From positions 1-49,327 of the IMG/VR virus record IMGVR_UViG_3300049216_000156: a DNA stretch of 49,327 nucleotides; one strand, 5' to 3'. The DNA is from a virus. Under the pieces are notes generated by a model. That model saw only the letters and a list, made by a program, of their open reading frames with translations. It did not search any database and was not told where the DNA came from. This document shows positions 1 to 8,066 of the stretch, one piece after another. Each line of letters starts with the position of its first letter. The stretch's first letter is position 1. Position numbers and translations under genes: made by a program.

Positions 1-2
1 GG

Positions 3-8
3 TATAAT
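3..8 (+). promoter_or_regulatory. -10 promoter box at window edge
   Basis: A perfect TATAAT lies 27 nt before the ATG at 36, and an AGGAGG ribosome site (24-29) sits between them. The -35 region is outside the window, so the promoter is inferred only from the -10 hexamer and its position. Confidence 0.45.
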
Positions 9-35
9 TCAAGTACCGCCATAGGAGGCTTCCTC

Positions 36-500
36 ATGAATTGTTTGATGATCGAAACAAGAGACAAGAGGAAATTCTTCACCCACGAGAAGAATTTCAC
101 CATGCTGATCGACTTTGCGAAAACCTTCAACGCAGACATCTCGGTCGTGAAATTACAAGAAGGGCAGGTACTCGAACTGTCGGAATTGGCCCCGGCGCTC
201 TGTGACGCAGGGTACAAACGACCCCGGAGCAGCTACGAATTGCTGGAAATGAAGCTGACGCCCAAAAGCAACGACCGCCCGACAATCTTGAAGAATGCCG
301 AACGGATTCAAGAGTATATCGTTGAAAGATTCAAAAATGGGGAAGTGGTCAGCCTCAGCGAACTCAAGGACCGCTTCAAGAAGTTCAAGCTGACGACGGC
401 CTGTTTCTGCAATCACGTTCACAAAGTAATGAAGACGTTGCAGAAGGCGGGACTCAAATTCGAGAAGCTAGGGGCTGGAAAGTACAAGGTGGCCGAATGA
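36..500 (+). CDS. Hypothetical protein, possible C-terminal winged helix
   Basis: This is a 154-residue protein I cannot assign to a named family. The start is well supported by AGGAGG (24-29) upstream of ATG 36. The N-terminal half (about 1-75) reads as a compact alpha/beta domain. The C-terminal half (about 85-150) is Lys-rich and has the spacing of a winged-helix fold, so DNA binding is possible but unproven. It overlaps the next gene by 4 nt, so the two are probably translated together. A similar unnamed family may exist in planctomycete genomes, but that is from memory only. Confidence 0.75.
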   Translation: MNCLMIETRDKRKFFTHEKNFTMLIDFAKTFNADISVVKLQEGQVLELSELAPALCDAGYKRPRSSYELLEMKLTPKSNDRPTILKNAERIQEYIVERFKNGEVVSLSELKDRFKKFKLTTACFCNHVHKVMKTLQKAGLKFEKLGAGKYKVAE

Positions 501-838
501 ACATGGAAGAACTAGCGAAAAGATTGGCCGGGTTCACGAAGAACGAGATCAGCACCGTCAACGACTGCCTGTACGCCAGAGCGGATTGCGACCCATTGTA
601 CGGCGGCATTCTCAAAATCGAAGACTGCCGAACAAACCCGCCACCGGAACCGGCGCTCATACCAGAAGACAGCTTTTGCCACCCAATGGGCAAAGAGAAT
701 GCGGCATTACTGGTGCATTTGACATCGGCGTGGTTGTTCTGGACGAGGGAAGACGTACTATCGCTGGCCCGGAGTCTGCGTCCACACCAACTAGAGTTGA
801 AGTGGCTAGAAACAATCCAGATTTGGCATTCAGTGTGA
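497..838 (+). CDS. Hypothetical small protein
   Basis: This 113-residue acidic protein starts at an ATG that overlaps the stop of the upstream gene (ATGA), which implies translational coupling. No motif was recognised. Its last 180 bp run opposite a minus-strand reading frame that looks like the tail of a broken gene (see 657-1112), so the C-terminus may lie on remodelled DNA. Confidence 0.6.
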   Translation: MNMEELAKRLAGFTKNEISTVNDCLYARADCDPLYGGILKIEDCRTNPPPEPALIPEDSFCHPMGKENAALLVHLTSAWLFWTREDVLSLARSLRPHQLELKWLETIQIWHSV

Positions 839-1112
839 ACGCCTTCCACTTCTCGTGGTGTGATGTCTTGATGTAACTGTCGCCGGTCAGGGCGAAGTAG
901 TAGTTGTAGATGTCCCGCAGTGATTGGATCACCCCAACTTCCGTCACCTGTAGCCGAAACTCGGCTAGGGTTACGGCTGGTCAGCCATATCCGGGAACTT
1001 TCAAAGCCGCAGCCAAGTCCAGCCGTTGGCGGTCCACCCACGCCCAGGTGTTCGGACCTTCCCAACGGCTGGAGACTTGGGCCACCAGCCTCAACTCTTG
1101 GGGAGTGAGCAT
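657..1112 (-). pseudogene. TGA-interrupted gene downstream of recA
   Basis: The frame opens at an ATG (1112-1110) sharing one base with the recA stop (TAATG). It runs 43 codons to a TGA at 983-981 and then continues open in the same frame to 657. The residues after the TGA (such as SLRDIYNYYFALTGDSYIK) look like real protein, rich in aromatic and charged residues. The simplest reading is a gene broken by a nonsense mutation and decaying into the convergent gene at 497-838. The alternatives are TGA readthrough or two separate small proteins. There is no other gene between 839 and 1111. Confidence 0.5.
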
Positions 1113-2389
1113 TAGACCTCGGCGGTGTCGAGTTCGGCGTCGATCTGTTCGTCGATGCCCTCGTCTTCGCTGTCGCCGTCGCCCACTTCCGTCTCTTCCA
1201 CGTCACCGCTGACCTCGAATTCCATCGCCGACTTGAACGGGTCGAGGTAGGCTTTGACTTCTTCGGCGGTTTCGGCGTCGATCAGCGTCGGGCACTGGAG
1301 CAACACGTCCATCGGGATAGTGTTGTTCGTGTCCAGGCTGCCCTTGAAATTGACAACAACCCCACCCGCCCACGGCTCCTTCACCGTGAAGTTGCCCGGA
1401 GTTCCCTTCTCGATTCGACCTGCATCCAGCAAACAGGAAAGCAGGCCACCGAGCGGGTTGATGCCTTTGTCGAACGTCAGTTGAATGCCGTCCGACTCGA
1501 CATATGGGCGGTGGGTTTTGTTCTTGCGGTTCACCATCTTCACGTTGATGCCCAGAATCTTCTTCTTCTTGGCGCTCAACTTCTGCTCGATCTTCTTCTG
1601 CGTCTGGGGCCGCAACCGGCACGAAGCGTAGAACTCCAGGGCGTTGCCGCCGCCGCCCGTCGTTTCCGGGTTGCCGTACAGCACGCCGATCTTGGAACGG
1701 GTCTGGTTCAGCACGATGACGGTGACGTTCTTCGCTTCCATCACCGAGTTCAACTTGCGGAACTCTTGCGAGCAAATCCTGGCCCGCTCGCCCGGCTGCT
1801 GCTTCGCACCCACGATGGCCTTGAACTGAGCCTGGGTGTACCCGGCGGGCAACTTGACTTCTCGCAGTTCCCGTTCGCACGGCGACACGGTGATCGAGTC
1901 GTACACGATCACGATGGGGACGTGCGGCCCCTGCTCCTCACGGATGAAGTCGATGACTTCGTACATCTTGGCGAACACCTGCTCCAGCGTGGGAGGCGTA
2001 TACCGCAAGATGCGTTCCAGGTCGGCGTGCGATGCCTTCTTGATGAACTCTTTGTTGGCCGAGTTTTCGGAGTCGATCAGAACGGGAATGCCGTTCAACT
2101 TCTGACAGCCGAAGATGATGTTGTTGCCGAACAGCGACTTGCTCGACGAGGACGGGCCGAAGATTTCGGTCAGCTTGCCGCCGGGGACGCCGCCGGTGAT
2201 GAACTTGCCCGAACAGATGTAGTTGACGGCGAGGTTGCCGGTATCGACGAAGTAACTCACGGAGTCGATGTCGTTGAGGACTTCCCCGCCCGTTTTCTTG
2301 GCGGTCTTGGCGAAGAAATCTGTTGCTACGCCGTCCTTGCCAGCCGGGGCGTCGATAGACCGTGCGGACTTTTTAGTTGCTTTTGCCAT
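1112..2389 (-). CDS. uvsX: RecA/UvsX-type recombinase
   Basis: This 425-residue RecA-superfamily strand-exchange ATPase should coat ssDNA and drive homologous pairing in phage replication and repair. The Walker A motif is GPSSSSKS at 78-85. The usual last Gly of GxxxxGK is Ser, a loosening also seen in T4 UvsX. A Walker B strand ends in VYDS near 170. An NQTR segment is followed by a Gly-rich L2 loop (TTGGGGNALEF) near 245. The C-terminal tail is strongly acidic. The SSB gene lies just upstream on the same strand, separated by a hairpin, so the two form a recombination pair. Confidence 0.92.
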   Translation of the reverse strand: MAKATKKSARSIDAPAGKDGVATDFFAKTAKKTGGEVLNDIDSVSYFVDTGNLAVNYICSGKFITGGVPGGKLTEIFGPSSSSKSLFGNNIIFGCQKLNGIPVLIDSENSANKEFIKKASHADLERILRYTPPTLEQVFAKMYEVIDFIREEQGPHVPIVIVYDSITVSPCERELREVKLPAGYTQAQFKAIVGAKQQPGERARICSQEFRKLNSVMEAKNVTVIVLNQTRSKIGVLYGNPETTGGGGNALEFYASCRLRPQTQKKIEQKLSAKKKKILGINVKMVNRKNKTHRPYVESDGIQLTFDKGINPLGGLLSCLLDAGRIEKGTPGNFTVKEPWAGGVVVNFKGSLDTNNTIPMDVLLQCPTLIDAETAEEVKAYLDPFKSAMEFEVSGDVEETEVGDGDSEDEGIDEQIDAELDTAEV

Positions 2390-2422
2390 TGGTGTTTCCT
2401 GTTAGTGAGTTGAGTGTCAACA

Positions 2423-2457
2423 AAATGGGCCGTGCAGGTTCGCTACACGGCCCATTT
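2423..2457 (-). terminator. Hairpin between SSB and recA
   Basis: There is a perfect 12-bp inverted repeat (2423-2434 with 2446-2457) and an 11-nt loop. On the minus strand it follows the SSB stop and is trailed only by a short T run (TTTTG), so it may act as a weak terminator or attenuator that lets some transcription through to recA. Confidence 0.6.
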
Positions 2458-2477
2458 CGCTTGGTGTCGGAGGGCGA

Positions 2478-3488
2478 TTACTGCATTTCGCCGAGTTCTT
2501 TCATGAAGTCGTCATCCGGGAGGATGTCGTCCTCTTCCTTCTTGGCAGCCCCGGCGGTCGGCTTGACGGTGGCCGCAGGCTTGGTCGTGAGTTCTTCACG
2601 CACCACGTCTTCGGCTTCCGCCGTGTCGGTCCCACCGGCCCCACGGAACTCGGCCAGATCGTCCTTCGTGCCCTCTTCTTTCACGAGGCCCAGGTGGACC
2701 TTGAGTTCGTGCTTGAGGGTTTCTTCGTCCTTCAAGGCCCGAAGAGCCACGAGATCGTGCAGGTTGCCGATCCACTCCTGCATGTCGTCCATCTCGCCCA
2801 GCGGCGAAACTTCCTCGAACTTGGAGTTGTCGTAGTTCGGGTATTCGGCCCCGCCGCCGCCCTTGACCACCTTCTTCACCAGCCGGAAGTCACGCCCGTT
2901 GGTCGGGTGCGTCACGTCACCCAGCGGCTTCTCACCGGCCTGGGGGTCGCCGACGATGGCCCGCATGATCTTGGCGTGAACCGTCTTGCCGCAGGAGTAA
3001 ATCTTCGGGCCGACGTTCTTCAGGAACGTGCCGTCCTTCTGCTTCTCCTGACGCACGATGACGTTGTAGTAGTAGCGTTCCACCGGCTTGATCTCACGAG
3101 CCTTCTGCTGAAGGTCTTCCTGAGCCTTGCCCGACAGCTTCTCGCTCTTCTGCCACAGGTCGCTGTAGTATTTGCAGATGATGCACTCGCCCTGCCACTT
3201 CGGTCCCCGGTCGGTCATGACCAGTTCCTTCGGGCAGTGGAGGCTCTTGCTCCGCTTGTTGGGGTTGCTTTCCGACGGGTTCGTCAGGCGGTGGGTGCGG
3301 GTCGCACAGTAGAGCTTGTGACCCTTCTTCCGGGGCAGAATCCGCATCAGGACGAAACCGTCACGATCCGGCAGCTTCACGAACTTGTCGAGGAAGTCGG
3401 TGTTGCCGCCAGCGCCCGGTTCGGCGGTGACACGTTCGGCTTCGGTTGCGACCTCGGCCATGTCCAGCGGTTCATAATCAAGTGCCAT
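2478..3488 (-). CDS. gp32-like single-stranded DNA-binding protein
   Basis: This 336-residue protein fits the T4 gp32 plan: a short N-terminal cooperativity segment, a central core with a Zn-ligand pattern, and a highly acidic C-terminal tail. The ligands are LHC near 85 and GECIIC near 104 in an aromatic-rich fold. The last 30 residues are mostly Asp/Glu. It should bind ssDNA cooperatively and recruit the recombinase and helicase through its tail. It sits directly upstream of the recombinase on the same strand. The identification rests on architecture and context, not on an alignment. Confidence 0.8.
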   Translation of the reverse strand: MALDYEPLDMAEVATEAERVTAEPGAGGNTDFLDKFVKLPDRDGFVLMRILPRKKGHKLYCATRTHRLTNPSESNPNKRSKSLHCPKELVMTDRGPKWQGECIICKYYSDLWQKSEKLSGKAQEDLQQKAREIKPVERYYYNVIVRQEKQKDGTFLKNVGPKIYSCGKTVHAKIMRAIVGDPQAGEKPLGDVTHPTNGRDFRLVKKVVKGGGGAEYPNYDNSKFEEVSPLGEMDDMQEWIGNLHDLVALRALKDEETLKHELKVHLGLVKEEGTKDDLAEFRGAGGTDTAEAEDVVREELTTKPAATVKPTAGAAKKEEDDILPDDDFMKELGEMQ

Positions 3489-3651
3489 GTTCGTCGTCTC
3501 CAGTTGAGTTGGTGGTTTGAGGTTACTTGTTAGTTTCGACCACGCTTTCGCAGTCTACTTGAGTATCGGCCAAATCGCCAGCCGACTTTAGCCGATATTT
3601 TACGATTTTCACCGAAGGTATTTATTTTGGTTGTAATGCCCAACAAATACC

Positions 3652-4119
3652 TTACTCGGTGACGGAGGACAGGTCTTTCTCTGCCGAGAGTTCCTTCACC
3701 GCTGCGTTCATGTTCTGGAGTTCCTTGGCCTTGGCGAGCATTGCGGCGAGTTTGTCCTTCACCGAGACGTGCCCTTCGGCTTCGAGGTTGTCCTGAAGGT
3801 TTTCACGCCCGGCGTGGTCCTCATCATACTCCCTCTCCAGGGCTTCCAATATAGCAAGGTTCTTTTCCAGCCGCTCCTTTACCTTCTGCTTCTTCCGCTC
3901 TTCCCGGCGGGCAATCGCCTCCGGGTCGTTAAGTATCGGCTCCTGCTTTTCCGGGATGCCGTTGCGCAGCCGATATTCGGCTTCCATACGGGCCTCCTCT
4001 TCGGACTTCTCCTTGGCGAACTTGCGGATCGCTTCTCGGCGGGCGGCGAGCTTGACCTTTACTTTCTTCTCTCGTTCCTTCTTCTTCAGGAACTTCTTCT
4101 GCTGCTTATTGAGTGGCAT
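3652..4119 (-). CDS. Lys/Glu-rich coiled-coil protein
   Basis: This 155-residue protein is almost entirely charged helix. The first 45 residues are very basic (repeated KK, ERE and KVK blocks), followed by long heptad-like stretches likely to form a coiled coil. Its function is unknown. Such proteins can be head scaffolds, nucleic-acid packing proteins or regulators, and its location between the SSB and the capsid genes does not decide. It has its own upstream terminator-like hairpin at 4141-4175. The 163 bp between this gene and the SSB gene hold no ORF and are AT-rich. Confidence 0.75.
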   Translation of the reverse strand: MPLNKQQKKFLKKKEREKKVKVKLAARREAIRKFAKEKSEEEARMEAEYRLRNGIPEKQEPILNDPEAIARREERKKQKVKERLEKNLAILEALEREYDEDHAGRENLQDNLEAEGHVSVKDKLAAMLAKAKELQNMNAAVKELSAEKDLSSVTE

Positions 4120-4130
4120 ATCGCTTCCTT

Positions 4131-4175
4131 AAAAAAATGCGGCGTCGATACTGAATCATAGTCAGTATCGACGCC
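4131..4175 (-). terminator. Rho-independent terminator
   Basis: There is a perfect 14-bp stem (4141-4154 with 4162-4175) and a 7-nt loop. On the minus strand it is followed by a run of seven T (plus-strand A run 4131-4137). It closes the transcript carrying the capsid gene and the gene at 4197-4928. Confidence 0.9.
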
Positions 4176-4196
4176 GGATCAATATGTACAACTTAG

Positions 4197-4928
4197 TTAT
4201 CGGCGGCGAACGTCCGGCATGTTAGGTTCGTTATCCGCACCGCCCCAATACAGTTTGCCGCCGTCACGTTGGGCGGCGCTCTGAGAGAAGCCGAGTTCCC
4301 TGTCCGCAAGCAATACCGTTTCGGCGGGCACGAAATACTTGTCCGAGACAAGCTGCTCCCGTCCGGTATCGTCTACCATCCGATATATTTCGCCGATACC
4401 GTTGGGCGAAGTTTGAACATGGAAGACGGGATACTTTTTGTCTGGCGTAAACCGCAGGTTCTTCTGCTTCACTTCCGGCATCATCTGAAGTTCCGGGCAG
4501 AAGAGCATGTACTTGACCGGGCGTAGTTGCCCCTGGTTGTGCGGCTGAACCGCCTGCTGCCCCGATTGCCCCGCCACCGATACATGCTGAGGCTGGGGCT
4601 GGTGGACGAGCGCCTGCGGAGCGGGAGCCTGCTCCATGTCCTCGACGACAATGTTGGAGTTCTCGCCCCAAACGAACTTCTTGTTCTTGATGATGATGCC
4701 GTTCTTCGACTCCCGGAAGGAAATCTCCTTCTTAGACAACTCGAATATCTCGACATCAACTACCCATATGTCCCGGCGGGCATATTGAGTCATAATGGCG
4801 GCAGCCAGCTTCTCCAGCGGCACGTCCTCGAAAGGGTCGCCAATACGCTTCTTCAGCTTCTTGGTTTCTTCCTTGTTGTATTCGCCGTTCGTCTTCTCGT
4901 GGTACGAGTATAATACTTCAAATCCCAT
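4197..4928 (-). CDS. Hypothetical protein downstream of capsid gene
   Basis: This 243-residue protein begins at an ATG that shares one base with the capsid stop (TAATG), so the two genes are coupled. The N-terminal 85 residues look folded (YARRDIWVVDVEIFELSKK). A Gln/Pro-rich linker at about 100-135 and a second small domain follow. The arrangement suggests a head-associated or capsid-regulatory protein, but no family was recognised. Confidence 0.7.
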   Translation of the reverse strand: MGFEVLYSYHEKTNGEYNKEETKKLKKRIGDPFEDVPLEKLAAAIMTQYARRDIWVVDVEIFELSKKEISFRESKNGIIIKNKKFVWGENSNIVVEDMEQAPAPQALVHQPQPQHVSVAGQSGQQAVQPHNQGQLRPVKYMLFCPELQMMPEVKQKNLRFTPDKKYPVFHVQTSPNGIGEIYRMVDDTGREQLVSDKYFVPAETVLLADRELGFSQSAAQRDGGKLYWGGADNEPNMPDVRRR

Positions 4929-6028
4929 TATGCCTCACTTTCGCCCTTAGTTTCCTCCGCTGCTGCTGGGGCTTCCTCAGTTTGCGGGGTCGGCAGATTA
5001 GCCAGTTCGATCAACCCGTAGAAATTGGCTTCGATCAATTTCTTGCCGTATCGGGAATAGAGAACTGTGTGCTGATGGGTTCCGTCTTCCTTCCACCACC
5101 CCGGTTGCTGGGTGAACGGGAGGTACGGACACAGGAAGTAACCGCTGAAGTAATGGTTCCGGGAGTCCTTGAACCCCATCAGAACCTTACCGTCCGGCTG
5201 AAGCGGGGACTCGTAAAGTTCCCACCTGTCTTTCACCTTGCCACGGTACTTTTCCGACAAGCGGAAGTCTTCACCTTCCCCGTCGGCGTCTTCTTTCCAT
5301 TCATTCACGAACGGCTTCAATAGGTTAGTTACGGTCGGGGACGCAACAATCCACGTCGCATCACGCCCTTTTATCTTCGCCCCGATGTACGCACTCATCC
5401 CCTCGATCAACGTCGCCAAAGCGTCCGGGTTCGTGTACTCGGCGTTCGCCTTGCTACCGGCGTTGTTGCTCAGGTCACGGATGACTTCCCTGGTCACGTC
5501 GTTGGCGTACCGCTGGGCGAACCGGGCCGTCTCTTCGGCCTCAAGTTCCAAACTGTGTTGCCCGTCTTCCGAGAGCGTGTTCGGATTCCACCACTCCCTA
5601 CCAACAGAGCGTGTCCGGGACTGAATCAACAAGCTATTCTGGCGTTCGTCCAGGCCCGTGTAGTGGAATCGGTCTTCCGGCTTGCTGATCGCCTGCACCG
5701 ACACCAAGTTGTACGGAAGGAACGCTCCGAACACCCGGCGGATGGCCGGAATGCTCACCCGCCGCCACTGAGCCGGGTTCCAATTGGTTTCTGCATTCGC
5801 TGGGATGGCGTAACTGTCCTTCCCTTCCTCGTTCAACTCCCGCTGGTTCTCCATCAGCCGAGCCACCTGACGGCCCACGAACGGGTCCGACAAACCACCC
5901 AGCAATCCCGTCGTGCCCCACTTCTGGGTGTTCAGGATCGCCTCTTTGATGTAGTTCTCGCTGAAACTCAGAGATCGCATGTTCTCGGCGTCCCGCAAGA
6001 TGTAACTCTTCAATTCATCTTTGGTCAT
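4928..6028 (-). CDS. Major capsid protein (T4 gp23-like)
   Basis: This 366-residue protein carries features of the T4 gp23 branch of the HK97 fold. One is the motif FGAFLPYNLVSVQAISKP near 103. Another is a helix reading ANDVTREVIRDLSNNAGS near 175, which parallels gp23. The last is a C-terminal stretch with LYSRYGKKLIEANFYGL near 330. It is shorter than T4 gp23 (521 aa), as in several distant T4-type phages. The terminal 20 residues are a flexible Ala/Glu tail. The 8 bp upstream of the ATG lack a strong Shine-Dalgarno site. Confidence 0.8.
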   Translation of the reverse strand: MTKDELKSYILRDAENMRSLSFSENYIKEAILNTQKWGTTGLLGGLSDPFVGRQVARLMENQRELNEEGKDSYAIPANAETNWNPAQWRRVSIPAIRRVFGAFLPYNLVSVQAISKPEDRFHYTGLDERQNSLLIQSRTRSVGREWWNPNTLSEDGQHSLELEAEETARFAQRYANDVTREVIRDLSNNAGSKANAEYTNPDALATLIEGMSAYIGAKIKGRDATWIVASPTVTNLLKPFVNEWKEDADGEGEDFRLSEKYRGKVKDRWELYESPLQPDGKVLMGFKDSRNHYFSGYFLCPYLPFTQQPGWWKEDGTHQHTVLYSRYGKKLIEANFYGLIELANLPTPQTEEAPAAAEETKGESEA

Positions 6029-6039
6029 GTTTCATCCTT

Positions 6040-6663
6040 TTATTTTTGAACTAGGCCGGTCCCGTACCTTGTGTCGAAAGTCACCGGGACTCGGTTCTGA
6101 CTTAAACAGAAAGCCTCGAACGCTTCTCTGGCAGGTGTGTGCCGTCCTATGTACTCCGAGACAATTACACCGTTCTCGGACACATAAGGCCAGAGCAAGT
6201 CCAGACGCAACAAGTGCTTGTCGAACCCAACCTCTTCATTAAGTATGACTAAATCCCACGAATTTGGTGATATTTTTTGCGTAAATCCTTCATCTAGCAC
6301 TGTGCCGACGTAAATATCTGTTTTTCCTTTGTAGCTGCTGCGGAGGTTCGCCATCCCCAGGCGGCTGGAGTAGTAGCCGTCGGTTTGTTCCTGGAAGCCG
6401 ATGTAGCGTTCGACGGTCTTGCACGACTTCAGGAAGCAGGCTCCGAGCAGGCCCAGGTTGAACCCCATTTCGATCATGGACTTCGGGGTGAGGAACTTTC
6501 CGAGATGGTAGTAGAAGGGGGCGTACTTGGGATCGGAGTACGCCGCCGACATTCTGGAGGCTTCGTCCAGGAACCGCATCCGGTCCAACAACATACGCCC
6601 ACTGACGAGGCCGCTGTCCAGTATGGGTTTCAACAGAGCCGGAAGTGAATTTATGTCTTGCAT
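6040..6663 (-). CDS. Class I SAM methyltransferase-like protein
   Basis: This 207-residue protein has the fold signature of small SAM-dependent methyltransferases. A motif-I-like loop reads IEMGFNLGLLGACFL near 63. An acidic strand end (SWDLVILNEE) and a further strand with a Gly-containing turn (VSENGVIVSEYIG) follow. The substrate is unknown. It is transcribed away from the UDP-galactopyranose mutase gene; the two starts are about 15 bp apart, so their promoters must overlap coding sequence. Its place at the edge of the glycan island suggests a sugar or lipid acceptor. Confidence 0.6.
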   Translation of the reverse strand: MQDINSLPALLKPILDSGLVSGRMLLDRMRFLDEASRMSAAYSDPKYAPFYYHLGKFLTPKSMIEMGFNLGLLGACFLKSCKTVERYIGFQEQTDGYYSSRLGMANLRSSYKGKTDIYVGTVLDEGFTQKISPNSWDLVILNEEVGFDKHLLRLDLLWPYVSENGVIVSEYIGRHTPAREAFEAFCLSQNRVPVTFDTRYGTGLVQK

Positions 6664-6677
6664 TCTCTCATGAGAGT

Positions 6678-7841
6678 ATGAAATACGACTTCATGATCGT
6701 CGGGGCGGGCTTTTTCGGGGCAACATTCGCAAGAAGAGCGATGGACCTGGGCAAGACCTGTCTCGTCATCGAAAAATCACCCCACGTCGCTGGAGCCGCC
6801 CACGACCAGAAGATGGAGGGGTTGAACGTCAGCAGCTACGGCGCTCACATCTTTCACACCCACGACAAAGACATCTGGGATTTCGTGAACCTGTTCGGAG
6901 AATGGGAGCCGTTCATCAACAAACCCAAAGTTATCGCCGGGGACCGCATCTTCTCGTTCCCCATCAACATGATGACCCTCCACCAAATGTGGGGCGTCAA
7001 AACGCCCGCCGAAGCCCTCGACCGGCTGAAGCGGGTTCAGCTTCCGTGCAGCAACCCCCGAAACTTCGAGGAGTGGGCGCTGTCCAAAATCGGACGGGAG
7101 TTGTACGAAACTTTCATCTACGGATACACCAAGAAACAATACCACCGGGAACCGAGAGAACTCCCCGCCTCCATCGTACAACGACTGCCCATCAGGTTGA
7201 CGTTCGACGAGAATTACTTCACCACCTGCTACCAAGCCATGCCGAAAGACGGCTTCACGGGCATCGTGGAAAACATGCTGGAAGGGGCGGAAGTGCGGCT
7301 GGGGGCCGACTTCTTCGACCTCCGAGACTCCTGGCGACACTTGGCCCACCATCTGGTATACACCGGCCCGGTGGACAAGTTCTTCGACTACCAGCACGGG
7401 AAGCTCGACTATAACACGCTGCGGTTTGAACACAAGATCACGACCGGCGACTTCCAAGGGAATGCCGTAATGAACTATGCGGACGAGGCCGTGCCGTACC
7501 TGCGCACCATCGAACACAAACACTTCATCAACCCGCACCGCTTCAGGAAGCACAACCTGGAATTGGACACGTCCGTGACGGTGGTGTCCTACGACTATCC
7601 GGTCAAGTTCGAGGACCACCCGGAACCGTATTACCCGATTCGGGACGAAAAGAACTCGGCCCTTTACTCGAAATATGTTGGGCTGAAAGAGAATCTGTCG
7701 GACGTGACCTTCGGCGGGCGGCTGGGCGAGTACCAATACTTCGACATCGACCAGACGATGGGATCGGCGATGAGCAAGGTGGGCAAGCTGCTAAAAACAG
7801 AAGGGAAGCCAAAGCAACGAGCTAATGGCTTCCCTTCCTAA
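6678..7841 (+). CDS. glf: UDP-galactopyranose mutase
   Basis: This flavoenzyme (387 residues from the chosen start) converts UDP-galactopyranose to UDP-galactofuranose, the donor for galactofuranose-containing glycans. The N-terminal Rossmann dinucleotide motif is MIVGAGFFGATFAR. The substrate region has GAHIFHT near 60, ETFIYGYTKKQ near 155 and MPKDGFTGIVENML near 195, all typical of prokaryotic UGMs. An ATG at 6645 is in frame, but the start at 6678 places the FAD motif at the usual distance. It heads the plus-strand sugar cluster and implies galactofuranose in the product. Confidence 0.93.
   Translation: MKYDFMIVGAGFFGATFARRAMDLGKTCLVIEKSPHVAGAAHDQKMEGLNVSSYGAHIFHTHDKDIWDFVNLFGEWEPFINKPKVIAGDRIFSFPINMMTLHQMWGVKTPAEALDRLKRVQLPCSNPRNFEEWALSKIGRELYETFIYGYTKKQYHREPRELPASIVQRLPIRLTFDENYFTTCYQAMPKDGFTGIVENMLEGAEVRLGADFFDLRDSWRHLAHHLVYTGPVDKFFDYQHGKLDYNTLRFEHKITTGDFQGNAVMNYADEAVPYLRTIEHKHFINPHRFRKHNLELDTSVTVVSYDYPVKFEDHPEPYYPIRDEKNSALYSKYVGLKENLSDVTFGGRLGEYQYFDIDQTMGSAMSKVGKLLKTEGKPKQRANGFPS
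7801..7836 (+). terminator. Hairpin overlapping the end of glf
   Basis: An 11-bp perfect inverted repeat (7801-7811 with 7826-7836) overlaps the last codons of glf. Only a weak T-rich stretch follows. It may be a terminator that also reduces readthrough into the next cluster. The next 230 bp (7842-8066) hold no convincing gene; they contain an AT-rich TATTTATT near 8003 that could belong to a promoter for 8067. Confidence 0.5.
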
Positions 7842-8066
7842 TTGGTGTTGTTCACCGTTTGGATGTCGCTCGGTCGCTGACTCACGGGGAATCATCCCAA
7901 CCCTGTATAAGCTAAACACCCGCTGCGAGTTCGGTGATCCAGCATCCATACAGGCAGCCGGAACCCTTGACCCTCGACAGATGAAGACAAACTCGGTCGA
8001 TGTATTTATTGCGGTGTGTTGAGAAAAGAAAAAGACTTCGGTGCAAATATCACGAAAAGGAATCGA

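Noticed and set aside
910-1212. 100-codon plus-strand frame beside recA
   Set aside because: Arg/Ser-rich shadow of the minus-strand TGA-interrupted gene with no ribosome site.
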